From assembly GCA_041488155.1 (NCBI GenBank), contig JBGPOS010000008.1, positions 10,867 through 74,866 of the forward strand: a stretch of 64,000 nt of DNA, written 5' to 3'. Source of the DNA: JBGPOS01 sp041488155 (lineage in GTDB: Bacteria; Chloroflexota; Dehalococcoidia; Tepidiformales; Tepidiformaceae). Position numbers and translations under genes: made by a program. Below are positions 57,787 to 64,000 of the stretch, in pieces. Numbering within the stretch: position 1 is the first letter of the stretch; the number at the start of each line of letters is the position of its first letter. The notes beneath the pieces were generated by a model that was not told the DNA's origin, did not search any database, and saw only the letters and a list, made by a program, of their open reading frames with translations.

Positions 57787-58152
57787 ATGGCAGGTTTGGC
57801 TGCAAGAGGATTCGGGTCGCCCGACGAGACGCGGGTGTTCGCCGGCAAGGGCAAGATGGACGTCATAAACGTCGGCGGCGTCACGGCCGGGAAGGCAGTG
57901 TTCGAGCCTGGCTGGCGCTGGTCGGTGAACGTTAAGCCGATTGCGAAGACGGACTCTTGCCAAGCGGCCCATGCCGCGTATGTGCTTTCCGGCCGGATGA
58001 AGATAAAGATGGACGACGGTCAGGAGGGCGAAGCCGGCCCCGGCGACGTCTTCGTGATAGTGCCTGGACACGACGCCTGGATCGTCGGCAACGAAGCGTG
58101 CGTGGTTATCGACTTCGGCGCCAGCGTCGGACAGTACGCCAAGCCCGGTTAG
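57787..58152 (+). CDS. cupin-domain protein
   Basis: A 121-residue single cupin barrel. The strands MDVINVGGVTAGKAVFEPGW, HAAYVLSGRMKIKMDDGQEG and PGDVFVIVPGHDAWIVGNEA match cupin motifs, with few of the usual metal histidines (one in PGHDAW). ATG at 57787 is chosen because the conserved part begins there. The gap from 57494 to 57786 shows no gene or clear promoter. Confidence 0.75.
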   Translation: MAGLAARGFGSPDETRVFAGKGKMDVINVGGVTAGKAVFEPGWRWSVNVKPIAKTDSCQAAHAAYVLSGRMKIKMDDGQEGEAGPGDVFVIVPGHDAWIVGNEACVVIDFGASVGQYAKPG

Positions 58153-58189
58153 CCGTCGTCTCGGTACGTCGAGCGACGGTAACTTTGCG

Positions 58190-58257
58190 GGCGTGGGCAA
58201 CCCGGCCTACATCCTCGTCTTCGCGGGCGACAACCAGGTCACCTTCGAACGCGAGGC
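58190..58257 (+). pseudogene. fragment of the cupin gene of 54087-54659
   Basis: GNPAYILVFAGDNQVTFERE is encoded at 58198-58257, about 57 of 60 bases equal to 54529-54588. It is cut at both ends and followed by a stop and a 36-bp motif. The parent gene lies 3.6 kb upstream. Confidence 0.85.
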
Positions 58258-58272
58258 GAGCTAGTCGGCGTG

Positions 58273-58320
58273 GCCGCTCCTTCGCAGTCGCGGCTCGGTG
58301 GGGCGGGTGTGGGGTAGAAT
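58273..58320 (+). repeat. fifth 36-bp motif copy with TAGAAT box
   Basis: CCGCTCCTTCGCAGTCGCGG and its continuation to 58309, then GTGGGGTAGAATCGC as before the gene at 54825. TAGAAT at 58315-58320 may be the -10 element of the Ddn-type gene. Confidence 0.8.
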
Positions 58321-58340
58321 CGCCGCGTAGGGGTCGCGTG

Positions 58341-58763
58341 ATGACCGTCCAGGATGTCGTGGAGAGGGCGTACCGGGCGGTGCACGTGGCGGTGTACCGG
58401 GGGAGCGGAGGGTGGTTGGGGACGCGGCTGCGGGGGCCCGTCATCCTGCTGACCACGGTTGGGCGAAAGAGCGGACAGCAACGGACGACGCCGCTGATCG
58501 CGATGCGGGACGGGGAGCGGCTCGTGGTGGTGGCTTCGAACGGGGGCCGCGACGTACATCCGAACTGGTGGCTGAACCTGCAGCGGAACTCCGAAGCGGG
58601 GGTCCGCCTTGGGCGCGAGCGGCTGTCGGTGCGGGCGAGTGAGGCGACCGGGGAAGAGCGGGCGCGGCTCTGGGCGTTGCTCGTGAAGCAGAACAAGGGG
58701 TGGGCGGGGTACCAGGAGCGGACGAAGCGGGTGATCCCGGTAGTCGTCCTCACCCCCGTGTAG
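58341..58763 (+). CDS. Ddn-type F420-dependent nitroreductase family protein
   Basis: A 140-residue split-barrel protein with LLTTVGRKSGQQRTTPLIAM, RDGERLVVVASNGGRDVHPN and WWLNLQRNSEAGVRLGRERL, the signature of the deazaflavin (F420)-dependent nitroreductase/quinone reductase family. Such enzymes reduce quinones or nitro groups with F420H2. ATG at 58341. A truncated paralogue lies at 56312. Confidence 0.87.
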   Translation: MTVQDVVERAYRAVHVAVYRGSGGWLGTRLRGPVILLTTVGRKSGQQRTTPLIAMRDGERLVVVASNGGRDVHPNWWLNLQRNSEAGVRLGRERLSVRASEATGEERARLWALLVKQNKGWAGYQERTKRVIPVVVLTPV

Positions 58764-58793
58764 GGGACAGGTTACAGGGAACAGGTGACAGGG
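58762..58793. repeat. CTGTCCC-type heptamer array, reverse sense
   Basis: GGGACAG, GTTACAG, GGAACAG and GTGACAG in tandem, starting on the stop codon of the Ddn-type gene. It is the complement of the array at 42671. Confidence 0.75.
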
Positions 58794-58805
58794 CGGCGAC
58801 AACGA

Positions 58806-58827
58806 AAGGGGGCCTTGCGGCCCCCTT
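58806..58827. terminator. bidirectional terminator
   Basis: AAGGGGGCC-TTGC-GGCCCCCTT is a 9-bp perfect stem. On the minus strand it is followed by TTCGTT, so it can end the thiolase message as well as the convergent Ddn-type message. Confidence 0.75.
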
Positions 58828-58852
58828 CGGTGCGTAGCTGGAGAACGCTGGT

Positions 58853-60160
58853 CTAGATGCGTTCGATGATGGTGCTGATGCCCATGCCGGCGCCAATGCA
58901 CTGGGTGGCGAGGCCGTAGCGGCCACCGCTGCGGCGGAGTTCATGGGCGACGGTGAGGACGAGGCGGGTGCCGGTGGAACCGAGCGGGTGGCCGATGGCG
59001 ATCGAGCCGCCGTTGACGTTCACGCGGTCCAGGGGAATGCCGAGCTCTTTGCAGGACGGGATGACCTGGGCGGCGAAGGCTTCGTTGAATTCGACGCGGT
59101 CGATCTGGTCGGCGGTGATGCCGGCGTGGCGGAGCGCTTTCCTGGTGGAAGGCACCGGGCCGAGGCCCATGACCTGGGGCTTCACGCCGGAAACGCCGAA
59201 CCCGATGATGCGAGCGAGTGGTTCGAGGCCGAGTTCGAGGGCCTTCTCTTCGCTCATGATGATGGCGGCGCTGATGCCATCGTTGGTCGGGCAACTGTTG
59301 CCAGCGGTGATACGCAGCTCGCTGCCAGTCGGGCTGACGATGCCTTTGACCGGGGGCAGCTGGCCGAGCGCTTCGATGTTGGTGCCGGGGCGGATGCATT
59401 CGTCGCGGTCGAACACGATGGACTTGCCGCGCGAAGCCTCGACCCAGTTGCCTTCGTCATCGAAGACCGGCTCCTCGACTTCGAGGGGGATGATCTCGGA
59501 CTTGTAGAAGCCTCGTTCGTAGGCGGCGACCGTCTTCTTGTGACTCTCGACGGAGAACGCGTCGAGGTCTTCGCGGCTGAGGCCGTAGACTTCGGCGACG
59601 TTCTGGGCAGTCTGGGTCATCGAAAGGACGGGCGAGTAATCGAGGATCTCGTCCTGGAAGGCGACGCTGAAATCCTGGTAGTGGTTCTTGCCCAGGTTGC
59701 GCTGGACGGGGGTCTGTTCGAGGCGGCGCTTGTTGAACTCGGTGATGCGGGTGGTGGCGCGGGCGCCGCCTCCGCCGCCGAGAGTGCGGCCCATGCGCTC
59801 GATGCCGAGGGCGACGCCGCAGTCGGTAGCTCCGACCATGATGGACTGGGCTACGCGGTGGAGGGTCTCCATCGACGATCCGCACTGGCGGTTGCTATCG
59901 AAGGCCGAGATTTCGGCGGGGAGGCCAGCGAGGCGGGCGACGACGTCGGCGCCGATGCCGGCGAGCTCGCCTGCGCCGCCGACGTTGCCGAGGCCGATGT
60001 CCTCGATCATGTCGTCCGTGACTTTGGGATTGCGGTCGAGGAGGGCGCGGAGGACGGTCGCGCCGGCTTCATCGAGGCGGGTAGCGACAAGCTTGCCACG
60101 TCCGCCGCGGCTATAGGCGGAGCGGGCTCCATCGACGATGACGGCGTTACGGAAATTCAA
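58853..60160 (-). CDS. thiolase / acetyl-CoA C-acyltransferase family protein
   Basis: A 435-residue thiolase: nucleophile Cys in FDSNRQCGSSMETLHRVAQ, His in GGSIAIGHPLGSTGTRLVLT and second Cys in GLATQCIGAGMGIS. It cleaves 3-ketoacyl-CoA or condenses acyl-CoA. It starts with TTG at 60160 (LNFRNAVIVDGARSAY), preceded by GAAGGA; no ATG gives the right frame. A TATGAT box lies about 64 bp upstream on its strand. Confidence 0.88.
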   Translation of the reverse strand: MNFRNAVIVDGARSAYSRGGRGKLVATRLDEAGATVLRALLDRNPKVTDDMIEDIGLGNVGGAGELAGIGADVVARLAGLPAEISAFDSNRQCGSSMETLHRVAQSIMVGATDCGVALGIERMGRTLGGGGGARATTRITEFNKRRLEQTPVQRNLGKNHYQDFSVAFQDEILDYSPVLSMTQTAQNVAEVYGLSREDLDAFSVESHKKTVAAYERGFYKSEIIPLEVEEPVFDDEGNWVEASRGKSIVFDRDECIRPGTNIEALGQLPPVKGIVSPTGSELRITAGNSCPTNDGISAAIIMSEEKALELGLEPLARIIGFGVSGVKPQVMGLGPVPSTRKALRHAGITADQIDRVEFNEAFAAQVIPSCKELGIPLDRVNVNGGSIAIGHPLGSTGTRLVLTVAHELRRSGGRYGLATQCIGAGMGISTIIERI

Positions 60161-60213
60161 GTGGCATCCTTCTAGTGCGCGCCCGGCGTTGTACCCGGCC
60201 GGGCGGCGCGTTG

Positions 60214-60227
60214 TGATGCCAGCATCA
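60214..60227. promoter_or_regulatory. palindrome between thiolase and regulator genes
   Basis: TGATGC-CA-GCATCA has perfect 6-bp arms. It overlaps TATGAT (60224-60229, minus strand), a likely -10 box of the thiolase gene. TATAGT at 60307-60312 may serve the divergent regulator. A repressor such as the neighbouring HTH protein could act here. Confidence 0.5.
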
Positions 60228-60321
60228 TACGGTGTCTCAGACGGGGTTTGCGAGCGTTGGGGCCACTTTCTCGTGTGGAGTCCTACGCAGTGGCTCCAGT
60301 TAGCCGTATAGTCAAAGGGTA

Positions 60322-61431
60322 ATGCCTTCTGAGATGGCGCTGGCTCCCATCGCGGGGGCCCGGAACAGGGCCTGTATTTCGCTGCCGATGGAGCTGAACT
60401 TCGCGCTGTTCGCGGTTTCGTGCCAGCTGCGAGGCGAAAACCGCAAAGAAGTCCCATGGGTTTCGAGCTTCCTGCAGGAGCATGGCGAGCTTGCGCAGCG
60501 AGTGGTTTCGTTCTGGGACGACGGGGACTACCTGGAGTGGGGCGAGGTGCTGGTGCTGGCGTTCCATGCGGGACGGTTGCTGGACGAGCGGATCGACCCG
60601 TTCCTGAAGGGGCTGGAGGCGACCGCGGGGGAGAAGGTGGTGACTCCGCCGCTGCCTTCCGAATCGCCGGAGGTGCTGCGGCTGATAGCGGAGCGGATCG
60701 CCCGCCTGCGCGACTCGGCTGAGTTACGGGCTGCCTACGCGCGCCTGCTGCGTGAGTTCTGGGCGGCTGTCGCTCCGGCGTGGGAGCGAAGCGGCCGGGC
60801 GCTGGCGCTGGCGCACGTGGAGATCGAAAAGGCGCAGCTGGCACGAGCCACCGACCCTCGAGAGGTGGTCCCTCCGAACAGTATCTGCCTCCGGGAGCAA
60901 TATTCGGAGGTGATCGACCAGGCCGTGGAACGAGGGGAGCTGGTGCTGGTGCCGCTTGGCCTGGCAGGCGAGGGACAGACGTTTTTCGTGTTTCCCGGCC
61001 TGGTGCTGGTGGGTTCGGGCCCTGAATCGAGGCGGCGGATCGAGCGTCTTCGCGAGCAGTCGGAGAGGGCAGCCGGGCGTTTCAAGCTGTTTTCGGACCC
61101 GACGCGCCTGGCCATCCTGTCGCGGCTGACGACCCACCGGTCGAGCATTTCCGACCTGGCGACGGTCTTCGGGCTGGCTCAGCCAACAGTGAGTGTGCAC
61201 GTGAAGCAGTTGCGGGAGGCGGGCCTGCTGGAACAGGAGAAAGTGGGAGGGTTCACGCTCTACCACGCGCCGGCGGAGCGGCTCCGCGAGGTGCTCGAAG
61301 ACACGACCGCCGACGTGCTTGACGGGCAGGCTCCGGGTCCCCAGAAGGACCGGTGGGGACTGCGCCGGGCGCGCAGGGTGGCGGCTGGCGAGGGGGCTTC
61401 TGGGGGCGGCGAAGCTGGCTCTGCCGACTAA
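60322..61431 (+). CDS. ArsR-family-like regulator with N-terminal sensory region
   Basis: A 369-residue protein. The first 250 residues are helical and unrecognised (FLQEHGELAQRVVSFWDDGD). The C-terminal winged helix has FSDPTRLAILSRLTTHRSSI, SDLATVFGLAQPTVSVHVKQ and LREAGLLEQEKVGGFTLYHA, the ArsR pattern without a visible metal-binding CxC. It is divergent from thiolase. AAAGGG lies before the ATG. Confidence 0.82.
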   Translation: MPSEMALAPIAGARNRACISLPMELNFALFAVSCQLRGENRKEVPWVSSFLQEHGELAQRVVSFWDDGDYLEWGEVLVLAFHAGRLLDERIDPFLKGLEATAGEKVVTPPLPSESPEVLRLIAERIARLRDSAELRAAYARLLREFWAAVAPAWERSGRALALAHVEIEKAQLARATDPREVVPPNSICLREQYSEVIDQAVERGELVLVPLGLAGEGQTFFVFPGLVLVGSGPESRRRIERLREQSERAAGRFKLFSDPTRLAILSRLTTHRSSISDLATVFGLAQPTVSVHVKQLREAGLLEQEKVGGFTLYHAPAERLREVLEDTTADVLDGQAPGPQKDRWGLRRARRVAAGEGASGGGEAGSAD

Positions 61432-61510
61432 CATAGCCAGTTGACTAATTAGCGAACAGCCTCCATACTGACACTGAGCAATTGAGCTCCGTGCTCAACA
61501 GGAGGACGCA

Positions 61511-61729
61511 ATGTTAGGGACGAGTGGGGATTTCCACAGCTACGACGAACTGCGCCGGCAGAAAGAGGCGCGCCTTGCGAGGGCAGCGGCCATGCGGGCG
61601 CGGCTCGGGACTGAGTTGCCCGGGACCCGGCCGGCGGCACGAAAGTTTCCCTTCCCGCTTCTGTGGCTTCGGGGCCGGCGGGCGAAGCCGGAGTGGGCGC
61701 ACCGTTCGAGGCTGGACCCGAGCAGCTAG
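61511..61729 (+). CDS. small basic protein, unknown
   Basis: A 72-residue protein, MLGTSGDFHSYDELRRQKEA at the start and Arg/Ala-rich after that. AGGAGGA lies six bases before the ATG, the strongest ribosome site in this part. The terminator at 61780 follows. No family was recognised. Confidence 0.55.
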   Translation: MLGTSGDFHSYDELRRQKEARLARAAAMRARLGTELPGTRPAARKFPFPLLWLRGRRAKPEWAHRSRLDPSS

Positions 61730-61779
61730 CGCCAGGCGCTGGCCCGTGGCTGGCCAGGGCATGTAGAGCGAATGAAGCA

Positions 61780-61804
61780 AAGGCCCGCCGTCCTGGCGGG
61801 CCTT
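61780..61804. terminator. terminator between small gene and tRNA
   Basis: AAGGCCCGCC-GTCCT-GGCGGGCCTT is a 10-bp perfect stem followed by CTTC on the plus strand. On the minus strand it ends 13 bp after the tRNA CCA and is followed by TTGCTTC. Confidence 0.75.
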
Positions 61805-61816
61805 CTTCATGTGCCG

Positions 61817-61904
61817 TGGCGGAGAGGGGGAGATTCGAACTCCCGGTGCATTGCTGCACACCGCTTTTCGAGAGCGGCACCATCAACCACTCGGACACCT
61901 CTCC
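61817..61904 (-). tRNA. tRNA-Ser (anticodon CGA)
   Basis: Minus-strand sequence begins GGAGAGGTGTCCGAGTGGTT and ends in CCTCTCC, G73 and an encoded CCA (61817-61819). The acceptor stem is fully paired, the anticodon arm is CCGCT-CTCGAAA-AGCGG giving CGA, the long variable arm (TGTGCAGCAATGCAC) is typical of serine tRNA, and the T arm carries GTTCGAATC. Length is 88 nt. It reads UCG codons. Confidence 0.96.
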
Positions 61905-61947
61905 GCCGACGAGTCTACCACCCCGGCCTCCCCAGGCCCCCCGGCCC

Positions 61948-62024
61948 TGTATCGGGGTATCGGAGTGTCGGGGTATCGGGGTGAACCACTCCGATACTCC
62001 GTTACTCCGACACGCCGACACCCG
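61948..62024. repeat. octamer inverted array (GTATCGGG / CTCCGATA)
   Basis: GTATCGGG, GTATCGGA, GTGTCGGG, GTATCGGG, then CTCCGATA, CTCCGTTA, CTCCGACA, CGCCGACA: two half-arrays in opposite sense that can pair into a long hairpin. It lies between tRNA-Ser and the nitrilase gene. Confidence 0.8.
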
Positions 62025-62046
62025 TCCCGTAGTACCCTTGGCCGCT

Positions 62047-63603
62047 ATGGAACGATTCACGGTGGCCTGCTGCCAGGTGCGGGCGTTCGACATCGAGGAA
62101 GCTGAGGAGAACCTGGCGAACCTGCTGGAAGCGCTCGACGAGGCGGGCCGTCAGGGCGCTCAGCTTGTGGGGCTCCCCGAGTGCGCCTACCCGGCGTACT
62201 ACCTCAAGGACGCCGACCCCTACTCGCGCCCTGGTGTGCGTCCCTACAAAGAGGTTGAGGCGCTATTCGGCGCGAAGGCGAAGCGATACGGCTACTGGCT
62301 GGCGGCGGGGTTGGCAGTCCCGAATGGCCCGGGGCGGGTGACCAACAGCGGCGTGGTCTTCGGGCCGGACGGGGTGGTGCGCGGACGGTACGACAAGAGC
62401 TTCCTCTGGCACTTCGACAACACATGGTTCGAACGGGGGCGCGAGTTCCCGGTTTTCGATACCGGGTTCTGCCGCTTCGGCGTACTGATCTGCGCGGATG
62501 GACGCCAGCCGGAGATTGGGAGGTCGCTGGCGGTGAACGGCGCCGAGGTCATCATGGACCTGACGGCGTGGGTGTCGTGGGGGCGGTCCGTGGCTGAGCT
62601 GGCGACGACGCAGTGCGAATACCTGATGCCGGTACGGGCCTTCGAGAACGGCGCCTGGGTGGCGGCGTCCGACAAGTGGGGCGCCGAGGATGGGACGCTC
62701 ATCTACGCCGGGCGCTCGTGCGTGATCGATCCGGCCGGGGCTGTGCGGATAAGCGGCCCTACGGACCGGGACGCTGTGGTGAGCTTCGTAATCGACGGTG
62801 GCGCAGCGGGGCCGCCCATCCAGCGGCGGCCGGCGCTCTACGGGCGGCTGACGACGCCGACGGCGGATCTGCCGGTGACGGCACTGCTCGCTGAGCCGCT
62901 CAGACCGGCTGACGAGAACCGGCGGGTGGCCATCATCCCGGGCAACGGGGCGTTCGACGCGGGACAATTACTTGCCCGCTACTCCGCATTGCGGGCGCAG
63001 GACGCTGACCTCGTGGTGGCGGCCGGCGCATCGGGCCCCGAAGGGTGGCAAGTCGATTTGCCCCGGATCGAGGCGGCGGTGCGTGAGAAGGGCGGGGCGT
63101 TGGCGTTCGCGGTGGCGACCGACGGTTGCCTCTGGACGCAGTCGGCGGTGTTGGTGACGGCGGATGCAACGTACGAGCACCACGCGACGCACGGTCGAGG
63201 GATCGGGACGGGCGAGTTGAACGCGCCGGTGGTGGCTACGCCCGCGGGAAACGTGGCGCTCCTATGCGGCGACGAGGGGTTCGTCCCCGAAGTTGGGCGC
63301 TGCCTGGCGCTCGAGGGTGCGGACATCCTGGCCTGGCCGCTGTTCGAGGCGCACGACATGGCCGAACGGGTCGCCCGCTGCCGGAGCGACGAAAACCGGG
63401 TGTACACAGCAGCGGCATGGCCCGATGGTGGCGTGGTCGTGGCGCCCACGGGCGCTGTGCTAACGGCGGTGCCGGCCGGGACGGGCGTGGCGATGGCGGT
63501 CCAGGTGAACCGGGCGCTGGCTCGCTGGAAGGACATGGCGCCGGGGACGAACGCGATCCGGGACCGGGTGCCGGAGGCCTACGGTTCGCTAACTCGCCGA
63601 TAG
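62047..63603 (+). CDS. tandem nitrilase-superfamily protein, second domain degenerate
   Basis: A 518-residue protein. The first carbon-nitrogen hydrolase domain has the Glu-Lys-Cys triad in GLPECAYPAYYL, GRYDKSFLWHFDNTW and FGVLICADGRQPEIG. The second (after about residue 290) keeps the fold but the Glu and Lys segments are replaced, and only a cysteine in VALLCGDEGFVPEVG remains. It may cleave amides or nitriles with domain 1 and use domain 2 for assembly. TACCCT lies eight bases before the ATG. Confidence 0.85.
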   Translation: MERFTVACCQVRAFDIEEAEENLANLLEALDEAGRQGAQLVGLPECAYPAYYLKDADPYSRPGVRPYKEVEALFGAKAKRYGYWLAAGLAVPNGPGRVTNSGVVFGPDGVVRGRYDKSFLWHFDNTWFERGREFPVFDTGFCRFGVLICADGRQPEIGRSLAVNGAEVIMDLTAWVSWGRSVAELATTQCEYLMPVRAFENGAWVAASDKWGAEDGTLIYAGRSCVIDPAGAVRISGPTDRDAVVSFVIDGGAAGPPIQRRPALYGRLTTPTADLPVTALLAEPLRPADENRRVAIIPGNGAFDAGQLLARYSALRAQDADLVVAAGASGPEGWQVDLPRIEAAVREKGGALAFAVATDGCLWTQSAVLVTADATYEHHATHGRGIGTGELNAPVVATPAGNVALLCGDEGFVPEVGRCLALEGADILAWPLFEAHDMAERVARCRSDENRVYTAAAWPDGGVVVAPTGAVLTAVPAGTGVAMAVQVNRALARWKDMAPGTNAIRDRVPEAYGSLTRR

Positions 63604-63636
63604 CCTCCTGGCAGGGGCTTCGGTGCCAGTCGAATC

Positions 63637-64000
63637 TCAGAGGCGGGGCTGAAGGACGAGGACCGTCAGATCCTGGGGGAGTTGCGAGCGGGTGACAGTG
63701 AGCTTCGGTTGGGCTTCGGCCTTCGAGCCGGTCTCCTTGAGGAAGCGCTCGAGCGGTTCGAGGCCGAGCTTTTCGACATCGGTCTTGTAGTTCATGGGGA
63801 TCGCGATCCGGGGGTCGATCGCGGTCATGACGTCAGCAGCGGCGTGGCCACCGATCGAGTTCCCGCCGCCGACCGGCATGAGGAGGATATCGATGTCGCC
63901 GAGCTCTTCGAGCTGGGCGGCGGTGGGGGCTGCGCCGGGGAGTCCGAGGTGGCCGATGCGGATGCCGGCGAGTTCGCAGTCGACGGCGATGTTGCGCGTG
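63637..64000 (-). CDS. metallo-beta-lactamase-fold hydrolase, C-terminal part
   Basis: The window ends inside the gene. The visible 120 residues have GIRIGHLGLPGAAPTAAQLE and LEELGDIDILLMPVGGG, then AIDPRIAIPMNYKTDVEKLG, matching the UlaG-like/Lactamase_B_3 family. The metal-binding HxHxDH part lies outside. Function unknown. Confidence 0.8.
   Translation of the reverse strand, partial: TRNIAVDCELAGIRIGHLGLPGAAPTAAQLEELGDIDILLMPVGGGNSIGGHAAADVMTAIDPRIAIPMNYKTDVEKLGLEPLERFLKETGSKAEAQPKLTVTRSQLPQDLTVLVLQPRL

Overview
The window is about 64 kb of GC-rich bacterial chromosome. F420-type LLM oxidoreductases, a Ddn-type nitroreductase, many GTG/TTG starts, short -10-like boxes placed 6-8 nt before start codons and the gene content together suggest a Chloroflexota (Dehalococcoidia-like) organism. 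That assignment is inference: no rRNA or other phylogenetic marker was compared, and an actinobacterial relative cannot be excluded. The first third looks like an origin-proximal region. It holds gyrB and a long minus-strand block reading rpmH-rnpA-yidD-(two parS sites)-lipoprotein-yidC-khpB(jag)-PfkB kinase-parA-parB-RidA. dnaA, dnaN and clear DnaA boxes were not seen.

Layout. 0-7 kb: a VapBC-like pair at the edge, trmO, gyrB, an LLM oxidoreductase, and a tandemly duplicated AbrB/PIN toxin-antitoxin locus. 7-16 kb: the chromosome segregation and protein-insertion block, then a TPR/lytic transglycosylase lipoprotein. 16-28 kb: alr, a methyltransferase, an SDR, an M23 lipoprotein, larB-larC, a Crp/Fnr regulator with a tandem operator, a CCA-adding-type enzyme, enoyl-CoA hydratase, GNAT, MDR reductase and cysS. 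28-38 kb: an uncharacterised three-gene cassette (DUF3467-like, HicB-like, SHG protein), cysE, coaBC, coaX, another AbrB/PIN pair, a PPOX-type protein, a P2-type cation ATPase and a hydrolase. 38-44 kb: a 1476-residue kinase-STAND ATPase-TPR-cyclase protein, a second LLM oxidoreductase and an orphan HicB. 44-53 kb: an accessory island with a type I restriction system whose hsdS is split by one in-frame stop, an IS1595-family element, and two genes that are visibly less GC-rich. 53-64 kb: acyl-CoA dehydrogenase, cupins, an alpha/beta-hydrolase-cyclase fusion, a GH5-like enzyme, a Ddn-type protein, thiolase, an ArsR-like regulator, tRNA-Ser(CGA), a double nitrilase and a partial metallo-beta-lactamase-fold hydrolase.

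The most unusual feature is the intergenic DNA. At least six families of tandem heptamers or octamers (GCTCATY, TGGCTRT, CTGTCCC, TAGYGCK, GTRTCGGS/TAWCGGAG, GCGAYGGG) sit at gene ends and often overlap stop codons. A separate ~60-bp element occurs as an array before gyrB, again after alr, and once in frame inside the cyclase domain of the giant kinase gene. Between 54 and 58.3 kb, fragments of a cupin gene tail and of a ddn-like gene are repeated around intact genes, which marks a duplication and insertion hotspot.
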